Notes: a model not told the origin generated them from the sequence alone. 45,930 bases of DNA from Candidatus Doudnabacteria bacterium RIFCSPHIGHO2_02_FULL_43_13b (GCA_001777655.1 MFER01000016.1:1-45930); one strand, 5' to 3'; positions 18,601-27,993 are shown, counted from the stretch's first letter. Made by a program: numbers and translations.

Positions 18601-19357
18601 TCTAACTTATATTCCAGGTTCCTTCTTTGTTGATTTTGGAAGCGCATCGGGAAATCTTTTCAGTGGTGGAGAAAACTTAGGTAATTTGTCCGCAGGTCAA
18701 TCAAGAACCATTACTTTTGATGCTCAAGTTATCGCTTCGACCACCCAAACCTTAGTTAACCAGGCTTTGGTTACTGCTGATAACGCCTTCTCAACTTCTG
18801 CCTCCGCTTCGGTTTTCGTGCAAGGGGTAGTCGCCGGTACCAATATTGATTTGGTGCTCTTCAAGAAAGCGTTTAATAGAACACAAAACGTAGACGCAAC
18901 CACAGTCGTCGCAAAGCCTAATGACGTAATAGCTTATACTCTGACTGTCGAAAATCGGGGCAATGGGGCTACTAGTAATTATGTATTCCAAGATAATATC
19001 GAAGATATTCTCCAACTGGCGCAACTAGAGGATTTTGGCGGCGCAGAATTTTTACTGGGGCAGTACTTATTGAAATGGCAGCCAGTAACGATTGGAGCCT
19101 TTTCTAAAGTTGAGAAAACCTTCACCGTGACAGTTAGATCGTCTTTTCCCCAAGGATCAGACAATATTATGACTAACTTTTTCGGCAATACCGTGAATGT
19201 CACAGTAAATAAACCGGCAGTAGCTGGGGTGTTTATTGCGCCTAAAACCGGTTCTACCGCTACCTTAAGTTTCGGCCTAGCGGTGCTATCCGTGCTAGGT
19301 TTTGCGGTTTATAGAAAAAGAGAGCAATTGAAATTATTCTGGCAAAAAATTGTATGA
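15620..19357 (+). CDS. Large cell-surface protein: carboxypeptidase-regulatory-like repeats, multiple DUF11 repeats, C-terminal APKTGS sorting-like signal
   Basis: Repeats such as VVVTDxLPANFSL...NTATATA; C-terminus IAPKTGSTATLSFGLAVLSVLGFAVYRKRE. Confidence 0.85.
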   Translation: MINMLQNINKSTVTKTAALALIAAVSVSFVALSNANTTYQLTVNVSDECGPVIGAQATIVNGPDDGAFGITNQAGTFTFNNLSAGVFYIHAAAADHVSQDSNSIVLDRNQTVNFTLTRTNGGCEPLPPPTCTITANPAAIVAGTSSTLSWTSTNATSASLNQGIGNVSLSGTRIVSPAVTTTYTLSVAGAGGSATCSAPVVVNQPVENFYNLTVNVRDVCGPIVAQVTIVNGPDDGAFGITNNSGQFIFNNLNAGVFYLRVVSANHIPKDTGTIVLNSNQTVNVVLDRTNGPCNLPVIGTITVSKQVRNQTQNQSTFVETTAANPSDIVEFKIAVPANNGAVSSVVVSDILPAKLSYVGGSLRIDNVINGNSLTNISLGDLSAGQTKTILFRALVAQTSEFGFGTTTLTNTANVNSQSNSASDTASVTVTKDQLPQGFLDVADCNIIAGWAKDPDNELAQTVKIYRDGDFNTGTLISTLIADQNRADVGAHAFQIATPSVLRDGNSHQVYAYVMSGSSHILLNNSPKNVVCPISGQVNVSKTVRNLTQGQMIFTDSIAAGGADQVEFKIVVGANAGFVNNIILSDILPNKLTYVSNSLRINAVSVGNSLNQINLNNLTNGQSKLVTFQASVAASSAFAVGTTVLTNTANVVSDQNSDSDTASVSVTISQEPHAQLFIDKMAKNITQGQNVYDSTIVANPGDQISFKISVTASGNTSAQNVVVTDVLPANFSLVSGNITFNLGSVPVGTTETVTLVAQVAQASNFACGENPRTNTATATASNTSTVLDSVGIIINKTEGCGGISPLLSVVKLSRNLTAGQTVFTDNISANPGDQVQFQIQVSTSGNTTAQNVVVTDTLPANFSLSSGSLVNNLGNMTAGSVQTVTLTANIASDSNFDCGSTTRTNTVQATATNSNSATDTTNVVVLRSNGCGGGGSNFVTLSFTKEVRNISTNTSFANTVNASNNDRVQFKLVVRNNNVSTAANNVRITDTLPSGLTYIPGSFFVDFGSASGNLFSGGENLGNLSAGQSRTITFDAQVIASTTQTLVNQALVTADNAFSTSASASVFVQGVVAGTNIDLVLFKKAFNRTQNVDATTVVAKPNDVIAYTLTVENRGNGATSNYVFQDNIEDILQLAQLEDFGGAEFLLGQYLLKWQPVTIGAFSKVEKTFTVTVRSSFPQGSDNIMTNFFGNTVNVTVNKPAVAGVFIAPKTGSTATLSFGLAVLSVLGFAVYRKREQLKLFWQKIV

Positions 19358-19974
19358 ATAAAATTCTGTTAGGCGTAATTGTCCTGCTGGTTATCTTAGC
19401 AGGTATCATCTGGTTTTACCAAAGTCCCAAAGAAACACAAGAAAATTCTTTACCCGTATTGTCTGTGTCTGCGTTTAATCAAACGCAAAGTAATGACGCC
19501 ACAAAAGTTTCAGCCAGACCACAGGATTCAATCGAATTTATTTTAACCGGTCAGAATCAAACCGATCAAATTATCTTGGGTTATGTCATGACGATTGATA
19601 TTTTCAAGCTTTCTGATTCAGCCACCCTGATTGATGCCGGTGGAGCAAGTTACAATTCGGCCAGTAATTCCTTGGTTTGGACGCCACTAGACATTCCGGT
19701 GGGTGGATCAATCGAAAAAAAGTTCACCGTACGGGTCAACGAGTTACCTCCCAACACGCCATCGCAAATAATGGAGGTAGAATTTAGCAATAAAATACAA
19801 ATCACGGTTAGCCCAAAATTACAGGTTTTGGGCAACACTGTGCCAGCAAGTTCACAAGACCCATATACGGCCCCCATAACTGGATCAACCACAGGGTTGG
19901 TTTTGATCTTGTCGGTTTTAACCACTTTTGCCGGATTGATTATACGAAAGATCTGGTTTAGAGCCTGGGGATAA
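19354..19974 (+). CDS. Surface protein with N-terminal TM and C-terminal APITGS sorting-like signal
   Basis: ATGA-type overlap with previous gene; C-terminus YTAPITGSTTGLVLILSVLTTFAGLIIRKIWFRAWG. Confidence 0.75.
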   Translation: MNKILLGVIVLLVILAGIIWFYQSPKETQENSLPVLSVSAFNQTQSNDATKVSARPQDSIEFILTGQNQTDQIILGYVMTIDIFKLSDSATLIDAGGASYNSASNSLVWTPLDIPVGGSIEKKFTVRVNELPPNTPSQIMEVEFSNKIQITVSPKLQVLGNTVPASSQDPYTAPITGSTTGLVLILSVLTTFAGLIIRKIWFRAWG

Positions 19975-19999
19975 GCTTTCATAAAAACGAAGAAAATAA

Positions 20000-20032
20000 A
20001 CAGACCGCATGATCTTGCGGTCTTTTATTATT
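20000..20032 (+). terminator. Intrinsic terminator
   Basis: AGACCGCA tgatct TGCGGTCT TTTATTATTTT. Confidence 0.85.
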
Positions 20033-20159
20033 TTAGATATGATTGATTTATAGCAAGAAAACCAAAGACAAAAACCGAAAAATAGATTCGGTTTTTAATT
20101 TTATCCAGCACCAGTTTTGACAGTCTAAATTATTGAAAGTAGCTGCGTTTACCCAATTT

Positions 20160-21167
20160 ATGGCAAACTCTAAAAAAATTTTAGTCACCGGCGGGGCGGG
20201 ATTTATCGGTTCTCATACCACAAAGTTGCTCCAAGAGCAGGGGAGAGACGTTGTTGTTCTGGATAATCTTTCAACAGGACACGTCAGTAGTGTTTCGTGC
20301 CCGTTGATTATAGGTGATTTATCCGATCGAGGACTGCTCAATAAGATTTTTTCAGATTTTGATATAGATACTGTAATTCATTTTGCCGCCTCGGTGATTG
20401 TTGAAGAATCAATGATTCTGCCGGGTAAGTATTTTGAAAACAACGTGGTCAACAGTCTAAATTTATTAAACGCAATGGCGGCGCATGGTATTTCGAAAAT
20501 TATTTTTTCTTCCAGCGCAGCGGTTTATGGCGAACCCCATTATTTGCCCATTGACGAGGATCACCCCAAGATGCCAACCAACCCTTATGGTGAAACCAAA
20601 CTCATGGTGGAGAAAATTTTAAAATGGTATCTTACTTCACACAATCTTTCTTCGGTGAGTTTACGATACTTCAATGCTTCTGGGGCCCACTCTGATGGGA
20701 GTTTAGGAGAGAATAAAGCGATTGTGACCCATTTGATCCCGCGAGTTTTGCGGGTTGCCGCCCATCAGACCGAAGTTTTGCAAATTTACGGCAACGATTA
20801 TTCCACTCCTGATGGGACTTGTATTCGCGATTATGTTCATGTCCTCGATTTGGCGCAAGCTCATTTTTTGGCGCTTGAGAAATTAGATAAAGAACAAGGA
20901 TGTTTTGCCTACAACGTCGCCACAGGAAAGGGCCATTCGGTGACAGAGGTAGTTAACGCAGCCGTTGAGATTACCAAAAAAATGATTCCGATCGAATATG
21001 CCATAAGACGAAGCGGCGACCCCACCAGTTTAGTCGCGGATGCATCGAAAATTACCAACGAATTAGGGTTTAGTCCAAAATATTCAGATCTCGAAACGAT
21101 TATAGGAACCGCTTGGGTTTGGCACCAGAGATTGTTACAAGAAAATCTTGCGAAAATAGTTGCGTAA
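20160..21167 (+). CDS. galE: UDP-glucose 4-epimerase
   Basis: ILVTGGAGFIGSHTTKLL, SSSAAVYGEP, NPYGETKLMVEKIL, LRYFNASGA. ATG 20160 is more plausible than 20133. Confidence 0.88.
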   Translation: MANSKKILVTGGAGFIGSHTTKLLQEQGRDVVVLDNLSTGHVSSVSCPLIIGDLSDRGLLNKIFSDFDIDTVIHFAASVIVEESMILPGKYFENNVVNSLNLLNAMAAHGISKIIFSSSAAVYGEPHYLPIDEDHPKMPTNPYGETKLMVEKILKWYLTSHNLSSVSLRYFNASGAHSDGSLGENKAIVTHLIPRVLRVAAHQTEVLQIYGNDYSTPDGTCIRDYVHVLDLAQAHFLALEKLDKEQGCFAYNVATGKGHSVTEVVNAAVEITKKMIPIEYAIRRSGDPTSLVADASKITNELGFSPKYSDLETIIGTAWVWHQRLLQENLAKIVA

Positions 21168-21222
21168 AATCCATTTTTTTGGTACAATTTGTCTTGCAAA
21201 TTCACCATTTTAGAAACAAACA

Positions 21223-21948
21223 ATGAGTGTTAAATTATCAGTTATAATCCCCGCCCATAATGAGGAAAAGAGGATCGAACGAACCCTAAGGGATGTTGAT
21301 GATTATTTGGAAAAACAGCATTACCCTTATGAAATAATAGTGGTTGATAACGCGAGTAACGACCGCACCTCCCAAGTCGTTGAAAAACTGGCTGCAACCA
21401 GCGTGCAAAACTCAAAAATATTACTCCAGCCAATCGTCGGCAAAGGGATGGCTGTTAAAATGGGGGTTGAGGCTGCCGTTGGAGATTACATTATGTTCAT
21501 GGATGCCGATAACGCTACTCCGATTTCGGAAATTGAACAATTTTGGCCATCTCTCGAACAGGGAATAGAAGTGGTAATTGGTGATCGTTATTTGGATATT
21601 AAACATCGCGCCAAACAGCCGTTTATCCGGACAGTTTTATCCCGCGCGAGCAACTATCTGATCCAACTAGTTTTAATTCCTCACATTCATGACACCCAGG
21701 CGGGGTTTAAAGCATTTCAAGGTTTTGCAGCAAAACAAATTTTTAAACATATTACAATCCGTGGTTGGGCCTTCGATATGGAACTATTGGCTATTGCCTT
21801 AAAATTAAGCTACCGAATTAAAGCGGTTCCAATTACCAGAGAAGAAGAAGGAGGCTCGACTGTCCCCCCAACCGCTTTTTTACAATCCCTACGCGATCTA
21901 TTTGTAATTAAATGGAATGCACTGACTGGAAAATATTCGACTAAATGA
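21223..21948 (+). CDS. Family 2 glycosyltransferase (dolichyl-phosphate glucosyltransferase-like)
   Basis: SVIIPAHNEEKRIERTL, VDNASNDRT, MDADNATP. Confidence 0.85.
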   Translation: MSVKLSVIIPAHNEEKRIERTLRDVDDYLEKQHYPYEIIVVDNASNDRTSQVVEKLAATSVQNSKILLQPIVGKGMAVKMGVEAAVGDYIMFMDADNATPISEIEQFWPSLEQGIEVVIGDRYLDIKHRAKQPFIRTVLSRASNYLIQLVLIPHIHDTQAGFKAFQGFAAKQIFKHITIRGWAFDMELLAIALKLSYRIKAVPITREEEGGSTVPPTAFLQSLRDLFVIKWNALTGKYSTK

Positions 21949-23768
21949 CAAAATTTAAAGTAATAATTTGCAAAAAAATCACCGTAGGCATCTTAATGCC
22001 AGTTTTTTTATTTATGCTGTTTCCAACTCCAGGTTTGGCCACTTTAAGGGACTCAACACTTACAGCTGCTGCCATTACCACCTCTGATCCTTTTTTTACG
22101 ACTGATGCCAGCAAGGAAGATCGACAGTGGTATCTGGCCAAAACTCGGGTGATTGACGCGTGGGATTTCATCCAAGGCAGCTCTTCGGTCGTGGTGGCAG
22201 TGATAGATACGGGCATTCACGCCAGTCACATTGAGCTAAACGACGGACGAGTTATAGAAGGATACAATGTCATAACCAAGCAAATTATCGCCGCAGGCGC
22301 TAACTCCGATGATAATGGACATGGGACAGCTGTGGCTGGGGTAATTGGGGCAATTTCTAACAATCAAAAAGGAATAGCCGGGATCAATTGGGACGTTAAA
22401 CTAATGCCGGTAAAAGCTCTGGCAGCTGATGGGACAGGCAGCGTTTCGGCAGTCGCGGAGGGAATTGTTTGGGCTGCCGATCACGGAGCGAATATTATTA
22501 ATTTAAGCATTGGTGGTGGGGGATTTGCTGCCAGTCAAACTTTATCAACTGCGATTGCCTATGCTTACAACAGGGGAAGTTTAGTCATCGCCGCGGCCGG
22601 TAATGATTTGGTCGAAGATGGCATTAACTTAGATTTTTCTCCAACTTACCCAGTTTGTGGTGATAATGGTTTAGATATGGTTTTGGGCATCGCCGCCAGC
22701 GACGTGTTTGATCAGAAAGCCAGTTTTTCTAACTTTGGCTCCAAATGTATTGATTTGATCGCTCCCGGCAAACGAATTCTTACTACAGCATATTTCCCCC
22801 AAGATCCCGCTGACAACGTTTTAATTTATGGCTCAGGAACTTCTTTAGCCGTCCCAATAGTTTCGGGAATCGCCGCTTTGTTGAAATCCGCCAATTCCAA
22901 TCTAAGCAATGTTGAGATTCGAAATATTTTATTACGAACAGCAGATAACGTGGATTCTTTAAATACTACCAATTGCGACGGGGTTTCTTGCAACGGCTTG
23001 ATCGGCAAGGGCAGAGTGAATGCTTTTAATTTTTTCGCGCCGAAATCGATCGTTGAGGGTTCCTTAGTTCGCGAAAGTGTTTCCAATAATCTTTATTATA
23101 TTACTGGCAAGTCGAAACGAATTGTATCCTCTTTCGTCTTTACACAAAGAGGGATGGATATAAATAACGTGATTGTTGATAACAGTAATCAACTGCGTTT
23201 TTATGATTTAGGATCGCCATTGCCACCATTGGAAGGGACCCTGATTAAATCCGTCACAGACCCGACAGTTTATGTCATACACCAGGGGCTCAAAAGACCT
23301 TTAATGTATTTGGTTTTTACTTCGCGAGGTTACAAGTTTGACAACGTTTTAACACTACCAGATTTAGAAGTTGGAAATTATCCTTTGGGTGATTGGTATT
23401 GGCCCGCCGATTCCACTATGGTTTTGGTGGCTGGTAATCCGCTAGTTTATGTGATGGATAAAGAACTGCGCCGCCCAGTTACTTATTTTGTGTTTACGCA
23501 GCGAAAATTGTCTTTCGCTAAAGTAGTAAGGATCACGCCTGATGAATTTTCACACATCCCTTCACCCAACGATATATACTGGCTGCCGCCGTTGGATGGG
23601 ACTTTGATTAAATCAAACACTGACCCGGCGGTTTATGTGATAGAGAGTGGTAGAAGACGACTTTTATCCTATTCGGCTTTTATTTCTCGTAAGTACAAAT
23701 TTTCTAACGTAAAGACCCTGCCTCAAGTCGAAGTTGATGTTATAGCGACGGGCGAACCTCTAATTTAA
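21945..23768 (+). CDS. Subtilisin-like (S8) serine protease with four C-terminal surface repeats
   Basis: VIDTGIH, NGHGTAVAGV, GSGTSLAVPIVSGIAALL; GTLIKSVTDPTVYVIHQGLKRP repeats. Confidence 0.88.
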   Translation: MTKFKVIICKKITVGILMPVFLFMLFPTPGLATLRDSTLTAAAITTSDPFFTTDASKEDRQWYLAKTRVIDAWDFIQGSSSVVVAVIDTGIHASHIELNDGRVIEGYNVITKQIIAAGANSDDNGHGTAVAGVIGAISNNQKGIAGINWDVKLMPVKALAADGTGSVSAVAEGIVWAADHGANIINLSIGGGGFAASQTLSTAIAYAYNRGSLVIAAAGNDLVEDGINLDFSPTYPVCGDNGLDMVLGIAASDVFDQKASFSNFGSKCIDLIAPGKRILTTAYFPQDPADNVLIYGSGTSLAVPIVSGIAALLKSANSNLSNVEIRNILLRTADNVDSLNTTNCDGVSCNGLIGKGRVNAFNFFAPKSIVEGSLVRESVSNNLYYITGKSKRIVSSFVFTQRGMDINNVIVDNSNQLRFYDLGSPLPPLEGTLIKSVTDPTVYVIHQGLKRPLMYLVFTSRGYKFDNVLTLPDLEVGNYPLGDWYWPADSTMVLVAGNPLVYVMDKELRRPVTYFVFTQRKLSFAKVVRITPDEFSHIPSPNDIYWLPPLDGTLIKSNTDPAVYVIESGRRRLLSYSAFISRKYKFSNVKTLPQVEVDVIATGEPLI

Positions 23769-23776
23769 AAAAAACA

Positions 23777-25480
23777 ATGAGTCAAGTTATAAAAAAAATT
23801 ATCGGGATCGGTCTATTATTTTTGTTGGTTAGTCCTGCGAATTTTGTTTTGGCTCAAACTTCGATTGACCCCTTATTTAATCCGAATCTGCTGATTCCCG
23901 ACGAAGCCTTTGGCGATGTTGGGACGTTCGGTTCGTCTGCCGGTATTCAGAAATTTTTAGAATTAAAGGGATCGGTTTTATCTAACACCACTCCGGAGTT
24001 TTTGTTTAAACTCAAAGAGCCGGATACCCTGACGAAAGTTGGACTGGAAGATTTGCAACCTAACTTAACCAGACTTCGATCCGCAGCTGAATTGATTTAT
24101 GATGCTGGTAGAAAGTGGGGATTGAACCCACAGGTCATTCTGGTATTGCTTCAGAAAGAACAAAGCTTGATTACCGGCACATTTTTCTCTGATTCGGATT
24201 TGCAACGGGCCTTAGACCGGGCCGTAGGGTTTGGCTGTCCTGATTATGAAGGCTGTGGTGATATTTTCGTCGGTTTTTATAGGCAACTATTTGGTAGTTT
24301 CGATCCAGCGGGCAATCGTTGGCTGGGAGCGGCGGCGTCTTTGATGAAATCGTTCCGAACGGAAGTTGGCGGAGTTAGGGTTGGCCGCGGTCCGATGGTT
24401 GATTCAGCCAGTAGATCGTTCGGCCGACCGGTTGTGCGAACATCGAGAGTGGGGGACACGATTATTTTGGATAATACTAATGGTGGTTTTTTTGGTGTAG
24501 CAGGCCAGCAATCGGTAACATTGGGCAACTTTGCGACAGCTGCGCTTTATCGTTATACGCCCCATGTTTTTAATGGTAATTATAATTTTTGGCGATTTTA
24601 TTCCAGCTGGTTTAAATACCCCAACGGCACAGTGATTCAGCACCCAGGAATTCTTACTCAATATGTGGTTGACAACGGCACCAAGCGGCCATTTTCGGCT
24701 TTTGTTGCGCAGCAGCGAAAATTTAAAGTTGATAATGTTATCCTCGTTTCGCAAACTGAGCTTGATTCATATTTGACCGAAAAACCGATGCCGCCGCTGG
24801 ATGGGACTTTGATTATGGGAGACAGCGAAGGAACGGTCTATCTGGTCCAAGATTCGGTTAAGCTTCCAATTTCTTATCCCGTGTTTGTGCAGCGCAAATT
24901 TTCATTTGCCAACGTCATAACTTTACCGCAAGCTGAAATTGCTAGCTACGGTCAGGGCACCTATGTTCCTCCTTTTGATGGAACCCTGATTAAGGGCCAG
25001 ATTGATCCCACTGTCTATATGATCGATGGCGGGCTGAAACGGCCAATCTCGTTTGAGATTTTCAAAATCCGAAAATTATCGTTTGCGAAATTAATGATCC
25101 TTTCTGATGCGGAAGTTTTAACCATTCCTTTGGGCCCGTTTCTTACGCCACCCAACCTAGTTGCGATTAAGACGGCGAATGACCCAACGATTTATTGGTT
25201 TCGTGACAATATAAAACGCCAAGTGTCAGCCTTTGTTTATAAACAGCGGGGAGTCGCTTACTTTCCCCAAATCGTGATTTCAGACCAGGAGCTGGCATCG
25301 ATCCCAACCGGCACACCGTTTCCTCCGCGCGACGGCTCAATCATCAAAGGCGACGCTTCAACCGCGATCTATAAAATGGAAAACGGACTAAAGAGGCTTT
25401 TAACCGCCGAAGAGTACCGACGACTTGGGTATCCAAAGCCTTCAGTTTTAGCACAGACAGAGGTTGATTCGTACCAATAG
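23777..25480 (+). CDS. Secreted SLT-like domain protein with about five C-terminal repeats shared with the preceding subtilase
   Basis: Signal peptide; AGRKWGLNPQVILVLLQKEQSLI...FGCPDYEGCG; repeats DGTLIKGQIDPTVYMIDGGLKRPISF. Confidence 0.7.
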   Translation: MSQVIKKIIGIGLLFLLVSPANFVLAQTSIDPLFNPNLLIPDEAFGDVGTFGSSAGIQKFLELKGSVLSNTTPEFLFKLKEPDTLTKVGLEDLQPNLTRLRSAAELIYDAGRKWGLNPQVILVLLQKEQSLITGTFFSDSDLQRALDRAVGFGCPDYEGCGDIFVGFYRQLFGSFDPAGNRWLGAAASLMKSFRTEVGGVRVGRGPMVDSASRSFGRPVVRTSRVGDTIILDNTNGGFFGVAGQQSVTLGNFATAALYRYTPHVFNGNYNFWRFYSSWFKYPNGTVIQHPGILTQYVVDNGTKRPFSAFVAQQRKFKVDNVILVSQTELDSYLTEKPMPPLDGTLIMGDSEGTVYLVQDSVKLPISYPVFVQRKFSFANVITLPQAEIASYGQGTYVPPFDGTLIKGQIDPTVYMIDGGLKRPISFEIFKIRKLSFAKLMILSDAEVLTIPLGPFLTPPNLVAIKTANDPTIYWFRDNIKRQVSAFVYKQRGVAYFPQIVISDQELASIPTGTPFPPRDGSIIKGDASTAIYKMENGLKRLLTAEEYRRLGYPKPSVLAQTEVDSYQ

Positions 25481-25495
25481 AAGAGTTATACTGAT

Positions 25496-26416
25496 TTGAT
25501 GGATTCTATTATTGAAGTCAGGAATTTAACCAAGCAATATAAAACCGTCACCGCGGTTGACGGGATTAGTTTTATCGTAAACCAAGGCGAGATTTTTGGA
25601 ATTTTGGGTCCTAATGGCGCTGGCAAAACTACGACCTTAGAAATGATTGAGGGCCTAAAACCCATAAGTTCAGGGCTTGCCTTACTGGATGGAAATGATG
25701 TAGCCAAACATACCCACAAGGTTAAATCTTTAATCGGAGTGCAACTGCAATCGTCTTCGTTTTTTGAAGGTCTAACTTTGCTGGAACTTTTGGATACTTT
25801 CGCCGCGCTTTATGGACGGCGAGTAGATGCGGTTGAATTGTTGGCTGAAGTCCAACTGCAAGAAAAAGCCAAGTCGCAAGTCAAAGAATTATCAGGCGGC
25901 CAAAAACAGCGTTTCTCCATCGCCGCCGCTTTGGTTAATGATCCGAAGGTTTTGTTTTTGGATGAGCCGACGACTGGCCTGGATCCTCAGGCCCGGCGCC
26001 ATCTGTGGGATTTGATCTCCAGTATCAACAAGAAAGGCAAAACCATCGTTCTAACCACCCACTACATGGACGAAGCGGAGATTTTATGCGATCGGATCGC
26101 AATTATGGATCATGCAAAAATTGTCGCCTTGGATAAAACCGAAAACTTGCTCAAACTGCCCAGCCTTTCATCCTCGATTCATTTTCGGGTTAATAAGCCT
26201 TGCAGTATCGAGCATCTGAAAAACTTGCCAGCAGTGATTGAAGTTGATGCCGAGGACCACAGTTATAAACTAAACACGAATAATGCTGAGGAAACTCTCC
26301 CAGCTTTGTTTAAACACGCGAAAGAATGCGGGTTTAATCTAGTTGATTTGCAACTTCATCAGCCAACATTGGAAGATGTTTTTTTGAAATTAACAGGTCA
26401 CGCCTTAAGAGAATAA
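25496..26416 (+). CDS. ABC transporter ATP-binding protein (DrrA-like)
   Basis: GPNGAGKTTTLEMIEGL, ELSGGQKQRFSIAAALVNDPKVLFLDEPTTGLDP. Confidence 0.92.
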   Translation: MMDSIIEVRNLTKQYKTVTAVDGISFIVNQGEIFGILGPNGAGKTTTLEMIEGLKPISSGLALLDGNDVAKHTHKVKSLIGVQLQSSSFFEGLTLLELLDTFAALYGRRVDAVELLAEVQLQEKAKSQVKELSGGQKQRFSIAAALVNDPKVLFLDEPTTGLDPQARRHLWDLISSINKKGKTIVLTTHYMDEAEILCDRIAIMDHAKIVALDKTENLLKLPSLSSSIHFRVNKPCSIEHLKNLPAVIEVDAEDHSYKLNTNNAEETLPALFKHAKECGFNLVDLQLHQPTLEDVFLKLTGHALRE

Positions 26417-26509
26417 TTATTCCGTGACCTGTTATCCCGGACCCCGATCCGGGATCTAGTAATTAGATTCCCGCTTTCGCGGGAATGGAAAAATCGCCTT
26501 AAGAGAATA
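26401..26509. repeat. Palindromic-hairpin insertion flanked by a 15-bp direct repeat CGCCTTAAGAGAATA
   Basis: CGCCTTAAGAGAATA at 26401-26415 and 26495-26509; internal ATCCCGGA...TCCGGGAT and ATTCCCGC-tttc-GCGGGAAT. Confidence 0.75.
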
Positions 26510-26511
26510 GA

Positions 26512-27612
26512 ATGAGAACTCTGTTAATTCTAACCTTATCAACTTTCAAAATGTTCGCACGGAACCGTCAAGCGGTTTTTTTTACGTTTTTTGCCCCCTT
26601 GATGATCATGACGATTTTTGGGCTTATCGGGTTTGACAACGTGGCCAAAATTGAAATTGGGACTGTGTTAAATGCTCCTCCGACATCGGGCACGAAAATG
26701 TTTTTAGAGCAACTAAAACAAATCCCGGCTTTTAACATTCATGAAGGAACGGTAGAAGATGAACGCGCAGCAATTATTGACGGTGATCGGTCAGTGGTTT
26801 TGATTATCCCTTTTGATTTAATCCCGCAAGTGCCCCAGATTAATTCGCCCAAGACCGTTATTGCGTTAACCAATGAAGGCCAGGCCCAACAGGCCAACAC
26901 CGCCATCAGTATCGTCAATCAAATTTTGGACAAAACCACCATCGCCCTGGCTCGTACCCCCACGATGTTTAATTTGGTTTCGGAAACTATCAATGCCAGA
27001 AATTTAAAATATATTGATTTTTTGATTCCGGGCGTGGTGGCTTTGGCCGTCATGCAGATGTCGGTGTTTTCCGTCGGCTTTGTCTTTACCAGTTATAAAG
27101 AAAAGGGGATTTTGAAAAGATTAATCGCGACCCCGATGCGACCCTATCAATTCGTGACGGCAAACGTCATTACGAGATTACTTGTCACGGTTGTTCAAAC
27201 TCTCGTTTTGATAGCGATCGGAGTTTTTCTATTTAAAGCCCACATGTTAGGTTCGTATTGGCTTGTATTGTTAATCTCCAGTCTTGGCGCCATTATGTTT
27301 TTGGGGTTAGGGTTTACGATTTCTGGGATCGCTTCAACCGTGGAAGCGGTGCCTGCGATTGCCAATTTAGTGGTTTTTCCCATGCTGTTTTTGGGGAATA
27401 CTTTCTTTCCGATTTCTACCATGCCGGATTGGTTGCAGAAAGTGGCCAATGTTTTACCCCTAACTTATTTTTCTTCTTCTTTGCGGGAAGTCATGATTAA
27501 GGATGCTTCGATCAGCGCGATTGCTCCGGATTTACTTTGGATGTTGTTATGGTCCGTAGTTTTGGTCATTACCGCGATCATCACTTTTGGGTTTGAGGAA
27601 AAACGACAATAA
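26512..27612 (+). CDS. ABC-2 type transporter permease
   Basis: TM-rich ORF following the ATPase; FVFTSYKEKGILKRLIATPMRPYQF. Confidence 0.88.
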   Translation: MRTLLILTLSTFKMFARNRQAVFFTFFAPLMIMTIFGLIGFDNVAKIEIGTVLNAPPTSGTKMFLEQLKQIPAFNIHEGTVEDERAAIIDGDRSVVLIIPFDLIPQVPQINSPKTVIALTNEGQAQQANTAISIVNQILDKTTIALARTPTMFNLVSETINARNLKYIDFLIPGVVALAVMQMSVFSVGFVFTSYKEKGILKRLIATPMRPYQFVTANVITRLLVTVVQTLVLIAIGVFLFKAHMLGSYWLVLLISSLGAIMFLGLGFTISGIASTVEAVPAIANLVVFPMLFLGNTFFPISTMPDWLQKVANVLPLTYFSSSLREVMIKDASISAIAPDLLWMLLWSVVLVITAIITFGFEEKRQ

Positions 27613-27719
27613 AATCGCTCGGCACAGATTGAAATCCACCGCAAAAAGAAATTGGAATATTAGAGGAAATATTTTTGTACTCACAATTGATCGATCGGTC
27701 AAATGAGAGTACATTTTCC

Positions 27720-27758
27720 CAAAAAGAAAAGTCCTGAACCCTATCTCGGCCAGGACTT
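27720..27758 (-). terminator. Intrinsic terminator of minus-strand small ORF
   Basis: AAGTCCTG...CAGGACTT followed (minus strand) by TTCTTTTT. Confidence 0.7.
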
Positions 27759-27962
27759 GAGCACTTTGATGGTTGCACAGATTTCCTCGCGGAGCTCACC
27801 CGGCTCCAGGTCTGGCAGCAGAGCCTCGTAAAACGCAAGACGCATTTGGATGTAGTCCGAGAGAAGATTCTGCGGGACGAGCCGTAATTCCTCTCTCGTT
27901 GTTTGTGCACAACGGCCCGGCTGTTGGTTCCGATCATTTGTTGCATTTTGCTTCGTGCACAA
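27741..27962 (-). CDS. Small orphan protein in a high-GC island
   Basis: ...LVPQNLLSDYIQMRLAFYEALLPDLEPGELREEICATIKVLKSWPR, protein-like composition; start uncertain. Confidence 0.4.
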   Translation of the reverse strand: MCTKQNATNDRNQQPGRCAQTTREELRLVPQNLLSDYIQMRLAFYEALLPDLEPGELREEICATIKVLKSWPR

Positions 27963-27993
27963 AGCGACTTTTTTGGGTATAATATTGGAGAAT

